NCBI RefSeq assembly: GCF_014196115.1
Contig: NZ_JACIDB010000003.1
Location: 186,001 to 250,000 of the forward strand
DNA from: Sphingomonas aquatilis
GTDB lineage: Bacteria; Pseudomonadota; Alphaproteobacteria; Sphingomonadales; Sphingomonadaceae
DNA length: 64,000 nt
Direction: 5' to 3'
In this document: piece by piece, positions 8,990-16,580 of the stretch
How positions within the stretch are numbered: the first letter of the stretch is position 1
Layout of the letters: each line of letters begins with the position of its first letter
Made by a program: the position numbers and the translations under genes
The notes under the pieces: generated by a model
What the model was told of the DNA's origin: nothing
The model's database searches: none
What the model saw: only the letters and a program-made list of their open reading frames with translations

Positions 8990-9372
8990 TGGGTTCGGGC
9001 ACCAGCATCGGCCGCGTCCGCGGCCTCGGCAGCGCCAAGGAAGGCGCGCATCATTGGTGGCGCCAGCGCGTCACCGCGGGATCGAACCTGTTCCTGACGC
9101 TCTGGTTCGTCTTCTCGCTGCTGCGCCTGCCGGGCTATGACTATGCCAGCGTCCACGACTGGCTGCGCAACAGCTGGGTCGCGGTGCCGATGATCCTGCT
9201 GATCGTGTCGGTCTTCTATCACTTCCGCCTCGGGCTGCAGGTGGTGATCGAGGATTACCAGCACGGCGAAAAGCGCGTCGCCTATATGATCGCGCTGAAC
9301 TTCTTCACGGTCGCGACCGCCGCGATCGCCATCTTCGCGATCCTCAAGGTCGCCTTCGGAGCTGCGGCATGA
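8989..9372 (+). CDS. sdhD: Succinate dehydrogenase hydrophobic membrane anchor subunit
   Basis: Small anchor subunit of complex II, 127 residues with three membrane helices. The family pattern is [17 protein letters not shown] at the N-terminus, followed by [16 protein letters not shown], where the His is a candidate haem ligand and the Asp-Tyr pair lies near the quinone pocket. The gene overlaps sdhC by one base and sdhA by four (ATGA), so the three subunits are translationally coupled. Confidence 0.92.
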   Translation: MGSGTSIGRVRGLGSAKEGAHHWWRQRVTAGSNLFLTLWFVFSLLRLPGYDYASVHDWLRNSWVAVPMILLIVSVFYHFRLGLQVVIEDYQHGEKRVAYMIALNFFTVATAAIAIFAILKVAFGAAA

Positions 9373-11174
9373 ACGCGCCTGCCTATAAGATCATCGACCA
9401 CACTTATGACGCCGTCGTCGTCGGCGCGGGCGGTTCGGGCCTGCGCGCCGTCATGGAATGCGCGCAGAACGGCCTGAAGACCGCCTGCATCACCAAGGTG
9501 TTCCCGACCCGGTCGCACACCGTCGCGGCGCAGGGCGGCATCGCCGCGAGCCTCGGCAACATGGGCCCGGATCACTGGACCTGGCACATGTACGACACCG
9601 TCAAGGGGTCGGACTGGCTCGGCGACCAGGACGCGATCGAATATATGGTCCGCGAAGCGCCGGCGGCGGTGTACGAGCTGGAACATGCCGGCATGCCCTT
9701 CAGCCGTACCGACGAAGGCCGCATCTACCAGCGCCCGTTCGGCGGCATGATGCAGAACATGGGCGAAGGCCCGCCCGCGCAGCGCACCTGCGCCGCGGCG
9801 GACCGTACGGGGCATGCGATGCTCCACACGCTCTACCAGCAGTCGCTGCGCTACGACGCCGACTTCTACGTCGAATATTTCGCGCTCGACCTGATCATGG
9901 AAAACGGCGTGTGCCGCGGCGTGATCGCCCTGTGCATGGAAGACGGCAGTATCCACCGCTTCCGCAGCCACAACACGGTGCTGGCGACGGGCGGCTATGG
10001 CCGCTGCTATTTCTCCGCGACCTCGGCGCACACCTGCACCGGCGACGGCGGCGGCATGGTGCTGCGCGCCGGTCTGCCGCTCCAGGACATGGAGTTCGTC
10101 CAGTTCCACCCGACCGGCATCTACGGCGCGGGCGTGCTTATCACCGAGGGCGCGCGCGGTGAGGGCGGCTATCTGACCAATTCTGAAGGCGAGCGCTTCA
10201 TGGAGCGCTATGCCCCGTCGGCGAAGGACCTGGCGTCGCGCGACGTCGTGTCGCGCTCGATGGCGATGGAGATGCGCGAAGGCCGCGGCGTCGGCAAGAA
10301 CGGCGACCACATCTTCCTGCACCTCGACCATATCGATCCCAAGGTGCTGCACGAGCGCCTGCCGGGCATCACCGAGACGGGCAAGATCTTCGCCGGCGTC
10401 GACCTGACGCGCCAGCCGCTGCCCGTCACGCCGACCGTCCATTACAACATGGGCGGCATCCCGACGAACTTCCACGGCGAGGTCGTCAACCTGGTCGACG
10501 GCAATCCGGACACGGTCGTCCCCGGCCTGTTCGCGGTCGGCGAGGCGGCGTGCGTGTCGGTCCATGGCGCGAACCGCCTCGGCTCGAACTCGCTGATCGA
10601 CCTCGTGGTGTTCGGCCGCGCGACCGGCAAGCGCATCGCCGACATCTGCAAGCCTAACACGACGCACAATCCGCTGCCCAAGGGTTCGGAAGAGCTGTCG
10701 CTGACGCGCCTCGACAAGTTCCGCAATGCCGCCGGCGCCACGCCGACCGCGGAAATCCGGGGCAAGATGCAGCGCACGATGCAGAAGCATTGCGCGGTGT
10801 TCCGCGACAACGCGCTGCTCAGCGAAGGCCAGGCGCTGATGAAGGACATCTACGCCTCGATGCAGGACGTGCAGGTCAACGACCGCAGCCTGATCTGGAA
10901 CACCGACCTGATCGAGACGCTGGAGCTCGACAATCTGGTGGCGCAGGCGCTGGTGACGATCGATTCGGCGGCCAACCGCAAGGAATCGCGCGGCGCGCAC
11001 GTGAACGAGGATCACCCGGATCGCGACGATGCGAACTGGATGAAGCACACGATCGCCACCTTCACCGGCTGGGGCGGCGTCGGCGGCGCGACTGCGATCG
11101 ATTATCGCCCGGTCCACGACTACACGCTCACCGACGACGTCGAATACATCAAGCCGAAGAAGCGGGTGTATTGA
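9369..11174 (+). CDS. sdhA: Succinate dehydrogenase flavoprotein subunit
   Basis: Catalytic FAD subunit of complex II, oxidising succinate to fumarate in the TCA cycle. The 601-residue protein contains the FAD dinucleotide fold ([12 protein letters not shown]), the flavinylation motif [11 protein letters not shown] whose His carries covalent FAD, the dicarboxylate-binding HPTGIYGAG region, and the catalytic Arg in [13 protein letters not shown]. The C-terminal [23 protein letters not shown] is standard. The start overlaps sdhD by four bases. A strong hairpin follows the stop, and the iron-sulfur subunit gene sdhB does not follow. Confidence 0.97.
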   Translation: MNAPAYKIIDHTYDAVVVGAGGSGLRAVMECAQNGLKTACITKVFPTRSHTVAAQGGIAASLGNMGPDHWTWHMYDTVKGSDWLGDQDAIEYMVREAPAAVYELEHAGMPFSRTDEGRIYQRPFGGMMQNMGEGPPAQRTCAAADRTGHAMLHTLYQQSLRYDADFYVEYFALDLIMENGVCRGVIALCMEDGSIHRFRSHNTVLATGGYGRCYFSATSAHTCTGDGGGMVLRAGLPLQDMEFVQFHPTGIYGAGVLITEGARGEGGYLTNSEGERFMERYAPSAKDLASRDVVSRSMAMEMREGRGVGKNGDHIFLHLDHIDPKVLHERLPGITETGKIFAGVDLTRQPLPVTPTVHYNMGGIPTNFHGEVVNLVDGNPDTVVPGLFAVGEAACVSVHGANRLGSNSLIDLVVFGRATGKRIADICKPNTTHNPLPKGSEELSLTRLDKFRNAAGATPTAEIRGKMQRTMQKHCAVFRDNALLSEGQALMKDIYASMQDVQVNDRSLIWNTDLIETLELDNLVAQALVTIDSAANRKESRGAHVNEDHPDRDDANWMKHTIATFTGWGGVGGATAIDYRPVHDYTLTDDVEYIKPKKRVY

Positions 11175-11176
11175 TC

Positions 11177-11220
11177 GGGTTAGGCCGGGCGCGACGACAG
11201 GGTCGCGCCCGGCCTTACCC
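11177..11220 (+). terminator. Strong hairpin after sdhA
   Basis: Stem arms 11182-11195 and 11202-11215 are perfectly complementary (14 bp, AGGCCGGGCGCGAC) around a 6-base loop. After a one-base mismatch the pairing continues for four more base pairs (GGGT/ACCC). It lies 3 bases after the sdhA stop. There is no long T-tract, as is common in GC-rich genomes. Confidence 0.8.
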
Positions 11221-11232
11221 GTCATGAGCCAC

Positions 11233-11326
11233 GTCATCCCCGCGAAGGCGGGGATCCATAACCTCTAACGCTGGCGATCAAGCCGCACCGTCAGCCAGTC
11301 TGGATTCCCGCCTCCGCGGGAATGAC
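11233..11326. repeat. Family A 94-bp palindromic element, second copy
   Basis: Inverted terminal arms of about 24 bp (GTCATCCCCGCGAAGG with its complement) flank a centre reading ACCTCTAACG...GTCAGCCAGTCTGG. That centre is shared with 981-1074, at identical total length. It sits between sdhA and the SulP gene. Confidence 0.8.
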
Positions 11327-11350
11327 GAGCGTGGAGGGCAATGCCCCCGC

Positions 11351-12823
11351 TCAAACCCCCATCACCAACGGCGCATGCCGATCGACCAGCACCGCGCTCG
11401 CGGCGTTGAGCCCGACCAGCTCCACCACCATCCCATGGCTGCGCATCTTGGCGACGACGTCGTCCAGCGCCGCGACCGCCGTCACGTCCCACAGATGCGC
11501 GTGCGTCAAATCGATCCGCACGCGCGCGGCGCTGTCGCGCAGGTCGAACCGGTCGGCGAACATTTCGGCGCTGGCGAAGAACACCTGCCCCGACACGGTG
11601 TAGACGCGCGTGTCGGTGCCGGCGTCATAGGCGACGTCGACGCGCATCATCCGCATCACCTTGAACGCGAAGAACACGCCACTCAGCAGTACGCCGACCG
11701 CGACGCCCGCCGACAGATCGTGCGTTGCCACCGTCACTGCGACGGTCGCGAGCATGACGACGCCCGACACCTTGGGATGGCGGGCAAGATCGCGCAGCGA
11801 TCCCCAGGAGAAGGTGCTGATCGACACCATCACCATGATCGCGACCAGCGCCGCGACCGGCACCTGCGCGACCCAGGGGCGCAGCGGCACCATCACGACG
11901 AGCAGGAACACGCCCGCGACCAGCGTCGACAGCCGCCCGCGCCCACCATAGCGGACGTTGCCGACGGTCTGGCCGATCATGCCGCAGCCGGCGATGCCGC
12001 CGAACAGTCCCGCGGCGACATTGGCGAGGCCGAGGCCGGTCGCCTCGCGCGCCTTGTCGCTGCCGCTCTCGGTCAGGTCGTCGACGACGCGCGCGGTCAT
12101 CAGCGATTCGAGCAGGCCGACCGCGGCCATCGCCAGTGCATAGGGCGCGACGATGGCGAGCGTGCGCCATTCGATCGGCACCGCGGGCAGCGCAAAGGCG
12201 GGCAGGGCGTCGGGCAGGCGCCCAAGGTCGGCGATCGTGCGCAGCGGCATCGGAAACGCGACGCTGACGGCAGTCAGCACGACGATGCAGATCAGCGGCG
12301 ACGGAATGACGGTCGTCACCCGCGGCGTGAGGTAGATGATCGCGAGGCCGAGCCCGATCATCGCATAGGTGTGCCAGTCGACGCCGAGCAGCTGCGGCAC
12401 CTGCGCCGAAAAGATCAGGATCGCGAGCGCGTTGACGAAGCCGGTGCGCACCGACTGCGACACGAAGCGCATCAGCACGTCGAGCCGCAGCAGGCCGAAC
12501 AGCACCTGCAACAGGCCCGCGAGCACGGTCGCGGCGAGCAGATAGGGCAGGCCATGCGCCGTCACCAGCGCGGCCGCGACCAGCGCGACCGAACCGGCGG
12601 CGCCCGAGATCATGGCGGGGCGCCCGCCGAAGATCGCGATCACGATGCCGATGACGAAGGAGGCGAACAGGCCGACCTGCGGGTCGATACCGGCGACGAA
12701 GGAAAAGGCGATGACCTCTGGGATCAACGCGAAGGTGCCGACCATGCCGGCGAGGATGTCCCGGCGCGCGGCGGCGGCGCCGCTATACCATTCGGCGCGG
12801 TAGCGGGCGAAATCGAAGGTCAT
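11351..12823 (-). CDS. SulP-family anion transporter with STAS domain
   Basis: A 490-residue inner-membrane permease of the SulP/SLC26 family. The start at 12823 gives MTFDFARYRAEW followed by the first transmembrane region. GTFALIPEVIAFSFVAGIDP is the family signature in TM1, and many hydrophobic segments follow to about residue 400. The C-terminus (about 400-490) is a STAS domain (VYTVSGQVFFASAEMF, RIDLTHAHLWDVTAVAALD). SulP proteins carry sulfate, bicarbonate or other anions, often with sodium or protons; the substrate here cannot be set. The upstream in-frame extension is repeat-derived and rejected. No carbonic anhydrase or sulfur-assimilation gene is adjacent. Confidence 0.9.
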   Translation of the reverse strand: MTFDFARYRAEWYSGAAAARRDILAGMVGTFALIPEVIAFSFVAGIDPQVGLFASFVIGIVIAIFGGRPAMISGAAGSVALVAAALVTAHGLPYLLAATVLAGLLQVLFGLLRLDVLMRFVSQSVRTGFVNALAILIFSAQVPQLLGVDWHTYAMIGLGLAIIYLTPRVTTVIPSPLICIVVLTAVSVAFPMPLRTIADLGRLPDALPAFALPAVPIEWRTLAIVAPYALAMAAVGLLESLMTARVVDDLTESGSDKAREATGLGLANVAAGLFGGIAGCGMIGQTVGNVRYGGRGRLSTLVAGVFLLVVMVPLRPWVAQVPVAALVAIMVMVSISTFSWGSLRDLARHPKVSGVVMLATVAVTVATHDLSAGVAVGVLLSGVFFAFKVMRMMRVDVAYDAGTDTRVYTVSGQVFFASAEMFADRFDLRDSAARVRIDLTHAHLWDVTAVAALDDVVAKMRSHGMVVELVGLNAASAVLVDRHAPLVMGV

Positions 12824-13353
12824 GTAACAAGGGTCCGTATCGACCGCGCAAGGTGAGGCATCACCGACAAAGGCAATGGTGTGAAGTGGCGCGGTATACG
12901 TTGTCCGGCGGATCGGCGGCCGGAATAGCCACCCGGAATTGCACCGGGTCCATGCGAATGCGGCGCGGTTAGCGCGAACTGCGTCGCGATGCAAATCCGG
13001 GGCGATGCAAATCCGGGACGATGGGGAGGATGGGGGACGGCGGCGGGATCGCCGCGGCCGCCCCATTCCCTCCGTCACCCCGGACTTGGTCCGGGGTCCA
13101 CTCCGCGGCGAGGGGGGAGGCTGGAGGCGCGAACGCTCCCCCGCGGCCCGGTGGACCCCGGACCAAGTCCGGGGTGACGGATCGTGTGTAGGGCGACAGG
13201 AATGAGTCGCCGCCAAAGCGTGTTGGACGCCGGTCACAACCCGGTCGGCGCATCTCCTTGCCCACCAACCGGAAATCCCGCCGCCCGACCCACCCCCTGT
13301 CCTATTCCCCAAAACCATGATCCTCCCGCACGGTCACAGCAGGGGAGCGCATT
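12824..13353. repeat. Intergenic region with family B 105-bp inverted-repeat element (13074-13178)
   Basis: No gene seen in these 530 bp. 13074-13178 is a family B element: GTCACCCCGGACTTGG at one end and its exact inverse at the other, with GTGGACCCC/GGGGTCCAC inside. Copies of exactly 105 bp also occur at 16364-16468, 56379-56483 and 61811-61915. 13000-13020 carries a short direct duplication (GATGCAAATCCGGG, twice). Confidence 0.8.
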
Positions 13354-13893
13354 ATGACCATCCATGCCCTTATCGACCGGTTGATCGCCCGTGAGGGCGG
13401 CTATGTCGATCATCCCGCCGATCGGGGCGGCGCCACCAATTGGGGGATCACCACCGCGGTCGCCCGCGCCAACGGCTGGCAGGGGGCGATCCGCGATCTG
13501 CCCCGGGCGCGTGCCGCCGAGATCTACGAACGCGTCTATTGGCGGGGGCCGGGCTTCGACCGGATCGCCACGCGGGCGCCCGTGCTGGCGGGCGAGCTGT
13601 TCGACACCGGCGTCAACATGGGGACGGCGACCGCGATCGGCTTCCTCCAGCGTGCGCTCAACGCGCTCAACCGCGGGCAGGCCGATTATCCCGACCTCGC
13701 CGCGGACGGGGCGGTGGGCGCGCGAACGCTCGCGGCGCTCGATGCCTTTCTGGCGCGGCGCGGCAAGGCGGGGGAGGCGGTGCTGGTCAAGGCGATCGAT
13801 GCCTTGCAGGGCGAACGCTATGTCACGCTCGCCGAGCGCCGCCCCGCCAACGAAGCCTTCCTGTACGGCTGGCTCGCGGGGCGCGTCTCGTGA
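13354..13893 (+). CDS. GH108 family endolysin (N-acetylmuramidase) with peptidoglycan-binding C-terminus
   Basis: A 179-residue phage-type lysozyme. Residues 1 to about 90 form the glycoside hydrolase 108 domain, with the catalytic Glu in REGGYVDHPADRGGATNWGIT (Glu at about 14) and IYERVYWRGPGF. The C-terminal half matches the PG_binding_3 type (LFDTGVNMG, DGAVGARTLAALD). There is no signal peptide, which fits holin-dependent release. A ribosome-binding site AGGGGAG lies 6 bases before the ATG. The stop overlaps the GTG of the holin gene. Rhodobacter-type gene transfer agents encode the same endolysin-holin pair away from their structural cluster; no phage structural gene is nearby here. Confidence 0.88.
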   Translation: MTIHALIDRLIAREGGYVDHPADRGGATNWGITTAVARANGWQGAIRDLPRARAAEIYERVYWRGPGFDRIATRAPVLAGELFDTGVNMGTATAIGFLQRALNALNRGQADYPDLAADGAVGARTLAALDAFLARRGKAGEAVLVKAIDALQGERYVTLAERRPANEAFLYGWLAGRVS

Positions 13894-14156
13894 CGCCGCG
13901 CCAGCCGGTTGGGGAGGATCCGGGGGTGCGGCGTGCGCGCCCCGCCTTCCTCTACGTGATGTATGCGCTGATCCTGTGGACCATCCCGATGAGCCTGATC
14001 GCCGCGATCCGGCCCGATGTCGCGATCGCCATGGCGCGGGGGGCGGGTGCGTACCTCAATGCCATTCCTGAACCGCTCTACGCGCTCTTCGGTACGGGCT
14101 ACCTCGGCTACACGGCAGCGCGGGCGTGGGGGAAGGCGAAGGGGGTGGAAAGGTGA
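13890..14156 (+). CDS. Holin-like protein, 3-TM gene-transfer-agent/phage type
   Basis: An 88-residue membrane protein starting at GTG 13890, which overlaps the endolysin stop in a GTGA arrangement. The body has a first hydrophobic helix (FLYVMYALILWTIPMSLIAA), a short amphipathic middle (VAIAMARGAGAYLNAIPEP) and a last helix (LYALFGTGYLGYTAARAWG). This pattern, and the LFGTGYLGYTAAR ending, resemble the GTA_holin_3TM family. Holins open the inner membrane so that the endolysin reaches the cell wall. An ATG further in would remove the first helix, so the GTG start is favoured. Confidence 0.8.
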   Translation: MTPRQPVGEDPGVRRARPAFLYVMYALILWTIPMSLIAAIRPDVAIAMARGAGAYLNAIPEPLYALFGTGYLGYTAARAWGKAKGVER

Positions 14157-14364
14157 TTCACGCTAAGACGCTAAGACGCGAAGGAGAAGGGTGATTCACG
14201 CGGAGACGCGGAGACGCGGAGGTGTTGCGCTCAACGCGAAGCGTCTTTCACCATCACAGACCCGTATCGTCGAGGGCCGCTGGCGCGGCGAGCCTTCTTC
14301 TTCTTCTCCGCGTCTCCGCGTCTCCGCGTCTCCGCGTGAACCCCCTCTTCGCGGCTTCGCGTGA
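14156..14364. repeat. Family F: inverted array of short GAGACGCG-type tandem repeats
   Basis: The left part has ACGCTAAGACGCTAAGACGC followed by three tandem units of CGGAGACG. The right part has the inverse (CCGCGTCT in tandem) and ends CGCGGCTTCGCGTGAA, so the whole can fold on itself. A related element lies at 34898-35057. It precedes hslV and may contain its promoter, which I could not define. Confidence 0.7.
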
Positions 14365-14409
14365 ACAGCCCCCTTTGCACCCCCGGTGCGCGATCCTACA
14401 TCGCGGGCC

Positions 14410-14979
14410 ATGAGCGGGAACGATCCACACGCCATGCCGGTCTGGCATGGCACCACCATTTTGTCCGTCCGTCGCAATGGCAAGGTCGTCGTCATCGGCG
14501 ATGGCCAGGTCTCGATGGGCCAGACGGTCATGAAGCCCAATGCGAAGAAGGTCCGCCGCCTCGGCAGCGAAGGGCAGGTGATCGGCGGCTTTGCCGGCGC
14601 GACCGCCGACGCCTTCACGCTGTTCGAACGGCTGGAGGCGAAGCTGGAGCGTCACCAGGGCCAGCTGATGCGCGCCGCGGTCGAGCTGGCGAAGGACTGG
14701 CGCACCGACAAGTACCTGCGCAACCTGGAAGCGATGATGATCGTCGCGGACAGGGACGTCACGCTGATTTTGACCGGCAACGGCGACGTGCTGGAGCCGG
14801 AAAACGGCGTCGCGGCGATCGGATCGGGCGGCAATTACGCGCTCGCCGCCGCCCGTGCGCTGGTCGATTACGAACAGGACGCCGAGACGATCTGCCGCAA
14901 GGCGATGGCGATCGCCGCGGAGGTCTGCGTCTACACCAACGACCGCACGACGATCGAAATGCTCGACAGCGCGAGCTGA
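14410..14979 (+). CDS. hslV: ATP-dependent protease HslVU, peptidase subunit
   Basis: Peptidase ring of the HslVU (ClpQY) protease that degrades misfolded and regulatory proteins. The 189-residue precursor has a short propeptide ending in HG, and the mature N-terminal catalytic Thr follows ([10 protein letters not shown]). [13 protein letters not shown] and [14 protein letters not shown] are conserved. ATG 14410 is chosen; ATG 14434 or GTG 14386 are alternatives. hslU follows 67 bp downstream, the usual pairing. Confidence 0.95.
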   Translation: MSGNDPHAMPVWHGTTILSVRRNGKVVVIGDGQVSMGQTVMKPNAKKVRRLGSEGQVIGGFAGATADAFTLFERLEAKLERHQGQLMRAAVELAKDWRTDKYLRNLEAMMIVADRDVTLILTGNGDVLEPENGVAAIGSGGNYALAAARALVDYEQDAETICRKAMAIAAEVCVYTNDRTTIEMLDSAS

Positions 14980-15046
14980 AAAACACGCGCATCCGTGTGA
15001 CTTTTGTGACCTTTCAGATCGCCAGATTCCGGCGAACAGGCAGATA

Positions 15047-16339
15047 ATGAACGAAAATCTTACCCCCAAGGCGATCGTCGCCGCGCTCGACGCCCATATC
15101 ATCGGCCAGGCCGACGCCAAGCGCGCGGTCGCGGTCGCAATGCGCAACCGCTGGCGCCGCCAGCAGCTCTCGCCCGACCTGCGCGATGAGGTGACGCCGA
15201 AGAATATCCTGATGATCGGCCCCACCGGCTGCGGCAAGACCGAGATCAGCCGTCGCCTGGCGAAGCTGGCCGATGCGCCGTTCGTGAAGGTGGAAGCGAC
15301 GAAGTTCACCGAGGTCGGCTATGTCGGCCGCGACGTCGAACAGATCGCGCGCGACCTGGTCGAGGAAGCGATCCGGCTGGAGAAGGAACGCCGCCGCCTC
15401 GCGGTGAAGGACAAGGCGGAGGATGCGGCGATGAAGCGGCTGCTCGACGCGCTTGTCGGCAAGGACAGCAGCCAAGCGACGCGCGAAAGCTTCAAGCAGC
15501 GCTTCGCCGACGGCCATCTCGACCAGACCGAGATCGAGATCGAGCTGGAACAGGCGCCGTCGATGCCGTTCGAGGTGCCCGGTGGCGCGCCGCAGATGAT
15601 CAATCTGACCGAGATGATGAAGTCCTTCGGCGGTGGCCAGCAGTTGAAGCGCCGCAAGCTGACCGTGCGCGCGGCGTGGGACAAATTGGTCGAGGAAGAG
15701 GCCGACAAGCGCCTCGACCAGGACGAGGTCAGCCGTACCGCGCTGGCCGACGCCGAGGCGAACGGCATCGTCTTCCTCGACGAGATCGACAAGATCGCGG
15801 TCAGCGACGTCCGCGGCGGTTCGGTGAGCCGTGAAGGCGTGCAGCGCGACCTGCTGCCGCTGATCGAGGGCACGACGGTCGCGACCAAATACGGACCGAT
15901 GAAGACGGATCATATCCTGTTCATCGCCAGTGGCGCGTTCCACGTCGCCAAGCCGTCCGACCTGCTGCCCGAATTGCAGGGTCGCCTGCCGATCCGCGTC
16001 GAGTTGAAGGGCCTGACCGAAGCCGACTTCATCGCGATCCTGTCCGACACCAAGGCGTCGCTACCGGCGCAGTACAAGGCGCTGATCGCGACCGAGGGCG
16101 TCGACGTCACCTTCACCGACGACGGCATCGCCGCCATCGCCCGCATCGCCGCCGAGGTGAACGGGCAGGTCGAGAACATCGGCGCGCGCCGCTTGCAGAC
16201 GGTGATGGAAAAGCTGCTGGAAGAGGTGAGCTTCGACGCCGAGGACCGTAGCGAACCGGTGACGGTGGATGCGGCCTATGTGGAGAAGCAACTGGCCGGC
16301 ATCGCGCGCAATACGGACCTGAGCCGGTTCGTGTTGTAA
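15047..16339 (+). CDS. hslU: ATP-dependent protease HslVU, ATPase subunit
   Basis: AAA+ unfoldase that feeds substrates to HslV. The 430-residue protein has Walker [11 protein letters not shown] (about residues 60-70), the Walker B in [12 protein letters not shown], and the substrate-contacting pore motif GYVGRDVE. The C-terminal tail DLSRFVL inserts into HslV in characterised enzymes. The I-domain between Walker A and B (about 105-230) is of normal size. The ATG at 15047 begins the conserved [11 protein letters not shown] block. Confidence 0.96.
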   Translation: MNENLTPKAIVAALDAHIIGQADAKRAVAVAMRNRWRRQQLSPDLRDEVTPKNILMIGPTGCGKTEISRRLAKLADAPFVKVEATKFTEVGYVGRDVEQIARDLVEEAIRLEKERRRLAVKDKAEDAAMKRLLDALVGKDSSQATRESFKQRFADGHLDQTEIEIELEQAPSMPFEVPGGAPQMINLTEMMKSFGGGQQLKRRKLTVRAAWDKLVEEEADKRLDQDEVSRTALADAEANGIVFLDEIDKIAVSDVRGGSVSREGVQRDLLPLIEGTTVATKYGPMKTDHILFIASGAFHVAKPSDLLPELQGRLPIRVELKGLTEADFIAILSDTKASLPAQYKALIATEGVDVTFTDDGIAAIARIAAEVNGQVENIGARRLQTVMEKLLEEVSFDAEDRSEPVTVDAAYVEKQLAGIARNTDLSRFVL

Positions 16340-16363
16340 CCGGGACGACGCCGCACCCACCCC

Positions 16364-16468
16364 GTCACCCCGGACTCGTTCCGGGGTCCACCGTGCCACA
16401 CGGGGGCGGTCAAGCCTCTAGCCGTCCCCCTCGCCGCGGAGTGGACCCCGGACCAAGTCCGGGGTGAC
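16364..16468. repeat. Family B 105-bp inverted-repeat element
   Basis: Starts GTCACCCCGGACTCGT and ends with the inverse (GTGGACCCC, then CAAGTCCGGGGTGAC). The total is 105 bp, as in the copies at 13074, 56379 and 61811. It lies between the convergent genes hslU and mutS. Confidence 0.85.
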
Positions 16469-16516
16469 GGCGGATGTGGGATAGGCGCATCCCGCACCCC
16501 GCGATCCGCCCGGAAT

Positions 16517-16580
16517 GTGAGCAGGTGAAACCATCCCCCGGATGGTTTCAGCCGGGCCGTTGGCCCGGCAACCTGCTCAC
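16517..16580. terminator. Cloverleaf-like palindrome at the hslU/mutS junction
   Basis: An outer 10-bp stem (16517-16526 GTGAGCAGGT with 16571-16580) encloses two perfect hairpins: 16526-16535 with 16541-16550 (TGAAACCATC arm) and 16551-16558 with 16562-16569 (GCCGGGCC arm). This gives a three-way junction. The right outer arm contains the mutS stop codon. It probably serves as a bidirectional terminator for the convergent genes; that role is inference. Confidence 0.65.

Noticed and set aside
9282..11237. Long minus-strand open frame antisense to sdhA
   Set aside because: Same GC-bias artefact; sdhA is unambiguous on the other strand.
12824..13318. N-terminal extension of the SulP transporter into the upstream region
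   Set aside because: It translates a family B repeat; the transporter homology begins at ATG 12823.
13354..14156. Prophage remnant
   Set aside because: Only lysis genes are present, both intact; no integrase, capsid, tail or att repeats. A GTA-type cassette explains it better.
14156..14364. Possible CRISPR array
   Set aside because: Units are only about 8-10 bases, in direct contact without unique spacers, and mirrored on the opposite strand; no cas genes.
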